A DNA stretch of 6,943 bases, taken from Thermoleophilia bacterium (GTDB lineage: Bacteria > Actinomycetota > Thermoleophilia > Gaiellales > Gaiellaceae). The notes beneath the pieces were generated by a model that made no database searches, was not told the origin of the DNA, and saw only the letters and a program-made list of their open reading frames with translations. This document shows positions 6,176 through 6,943 of this stretch, one piece after another. The stretch spans positions 1 to 6,943 of the forward strand of contig JAOUEK010000104.1 of NCBI GenBank assembly GCA_029858755.1, given 5' to 3'. The position numbers and the translations under genes are program-made. Position 1 is the first letter of the stretch, and every line of letters starts with the position of its first letter.

Positions 6176-6943
6176 CGCGCCGCGACCCTAGCAGCGACCC
6201 ATTCCCACTGCGCGCGCAGGCCCTCGGCCAGCGGCGTCGTCGCCCGGGCGCCGAGCTCGCGCTCCGTCTTCGTCGTGTCGGCACGCGTGCGGCGCACGTC
6301 TCCCGACGCCGCAGGATGGCGCTCGATCACAGCGTCGCGCTCGGCGATGCGCTCGACCAGCCGGATCGCCTCGCTCATCGTCGCCTCCTCGCCGCCGCCG
6401 ACGTTGTAGAGCTCCCCCGGCCGGCCTGTCGCCGCAGCGGCCACGGTTGCCGCCACCGCGTCGGCGACGTAGGTGAAGCCGCGCGAGGCGCTGCCGTCGC
6501 CGTACAGCGGGAAGGGGAGGCCGAGGGCAACGGCCTGGAGCAGGCGCGCGAACGCCATGTCCGGGCGCTGGCGCGGCCCGTAGACGGTGAAGTAGCGCAG
6601 GCCCACGGCCTCCAGCCCGGCGGTGCGCGCCAGCGCGTGGGCCAGGTGCTCGCAGGCGAGCTTGGTCACGCCGTAGGGCGAGATCGGCTTCGGAAGCGTC
6701 TCCTCCGGGGTCGGGTACGACTCTGCGTCACCGTAGACCGAGGAGGACGACGCGTACACGACGCGGATGCCGCGGGCGGCCGCCGCCTCGAACAGGCGCT
6801 CGGTGGCCAGCACGTTGCGGCGCAGGTAGAGCTCGAAGTCGGGGCCGAAGCTCGCGCGCACGCCGGGCTGCCCCGCGAGGTGGTAGACGACCGCGACGTC
6901 CTCGAGCAGGGGCCCCAGGTCGTCCGCCGCGAGGTCGGTCACG
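6172..6943 (-). CDS. NAD-dependent nucleotide-sugar epimerase/dehydratase (extended SDR), N-terminus outside window
   Basis: The 257 or so codons visible are the C-terminal four-fifths of an extended short-chain dehydrogenase/reductase. Counting from a Val codon near the right edge as residue 1, motifs are VVYHLAGQPGVR (18-29), ASSSSVYG (64-71) with the catalytic Ser, SPYGVTK (88-94) with the catalytic Tyr90 and Lys94, RYFTVYGPRQRPDMA (116-130), GDGSASRGFTYVAD (148-161) and ELYNVGGGE (177-185). The cofactor-binding GxxGxxG must lie beyond 6943. The pattern is that of UDP-glucose/UDP-glucuronate 4-epimerase-like enzymes that make nucleotide sugars for polysaccharides; the precise substrate is not decidable. 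A GTG at 6942 is in frame but internal, since the conserved fold needs about 50 residues before it. The gene is coupled to the chain-length gene downstream. Confidence 0.94.
   Translation of the reverse strand, partial: VTDLAADDLGPLLEDVAVVYHLAGQPGVRASFGPDFELYLRRNVLATERLFEAAAARGIRVVYASSSSVYGDAESYPTPEETLPKPISPYGVTKLACEHLAHALARTAGLEAVGLRYFTVYGPRQRPDMAFARLLQAVALGLPFPLYGDGSASRGFTYVADAVAATVAAAATGRPGELYNVGGGEEATMSEAIRLVERIAERDAVIERHPAASGDVRRTRADTTKTERELGARATTPLAEGLRAQWEWVAARVAAR

Noticed and set aside
4668..6284. A 538-codon open frame on the minus strand across the Wzz and glycosyltransferase genes
   Set aside because: Its product is almost wholly Arg, Ala and Gly with no motif. It is the out-of-frame shadow of two clearly conserved genes in GC-rich DNA.
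1..6943. CRISPR array, tRNA or rRNA gene, or complete insertion sequence
   Set aside because: No regularly spaced repeats, no cloverleaf-like or conserved rRNA segments, and no transposase motifs with terminal inverted repeats were found by reading both strands.

Overview
The window is GC-rich DNA with strong G/C bias at third codon positions. It carries surface-polysaccharide genes, a secreted Kelch-type protein and a stretch of broken genes. This composition, GTG/TTG starts and many 4-base ATGA overlaps suggest a high-GC actinobacterium, possibly a deep-branching soil lineage such as Thermoleophilia. That placement is inference from composition and gene style; there is no rRNA or marker gene here to confirm it.

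Layout from left to right. Positions 1-451 (minus strand) hold the N-terminal part of a secreted Kelch-repeat beta-propeller protein that continues off the left edge. Positions 452-1245 have no intact gene. They hold a decayed tail of a family 2 glycosyltransferase (559-607) and what looks like an old frameshifted gene (819-1142), both on the minus strand. Positions 1246-3461 (plus strand) are a translationally coupled pair: a small membrane-anchored protein with a CxxC motif, then a large multi-membrane GT-C-like glycosyltransferase whose C-terminus looks like a SPOR domain. Positions 3465-3820 appear to be a multiply frameshifted small gene, and 3892-4284 encodes a short, apparently truncated AlbA_2 (Schlafen-type) domain protein.

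The right part (4322-6943, minus strand) is a compact operon read right to left: a sugar-nucleotide epimerase (N-terminus outside the window), a Wzz-type polysaccharide chain-length determinant and a polyprenyl-phosphate-type family 2 glycosyltransferase. Together they supply a nucleotide sugar, charge or extend a lipid-linked glycan and set its chain length. The GT-C enzyme on the other strand would be a natural acceptor of polyprenyl-linked sugars on the outer face of the membrane, but the two units converge rather than form one operon.

The most interesting points are the GT-C/SPOR-like fusion and the near-identical 28-base direct repeats at 559-586 and 4321-4348. The right copy is the 3' end of the intact glycosyltransferase. 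The left copy is a tail without a body, so the 3.7-kb plus-strand block between them may have been inserted at the 3' end of that gene, or may lie between an intact gene and a decayed paralogue.
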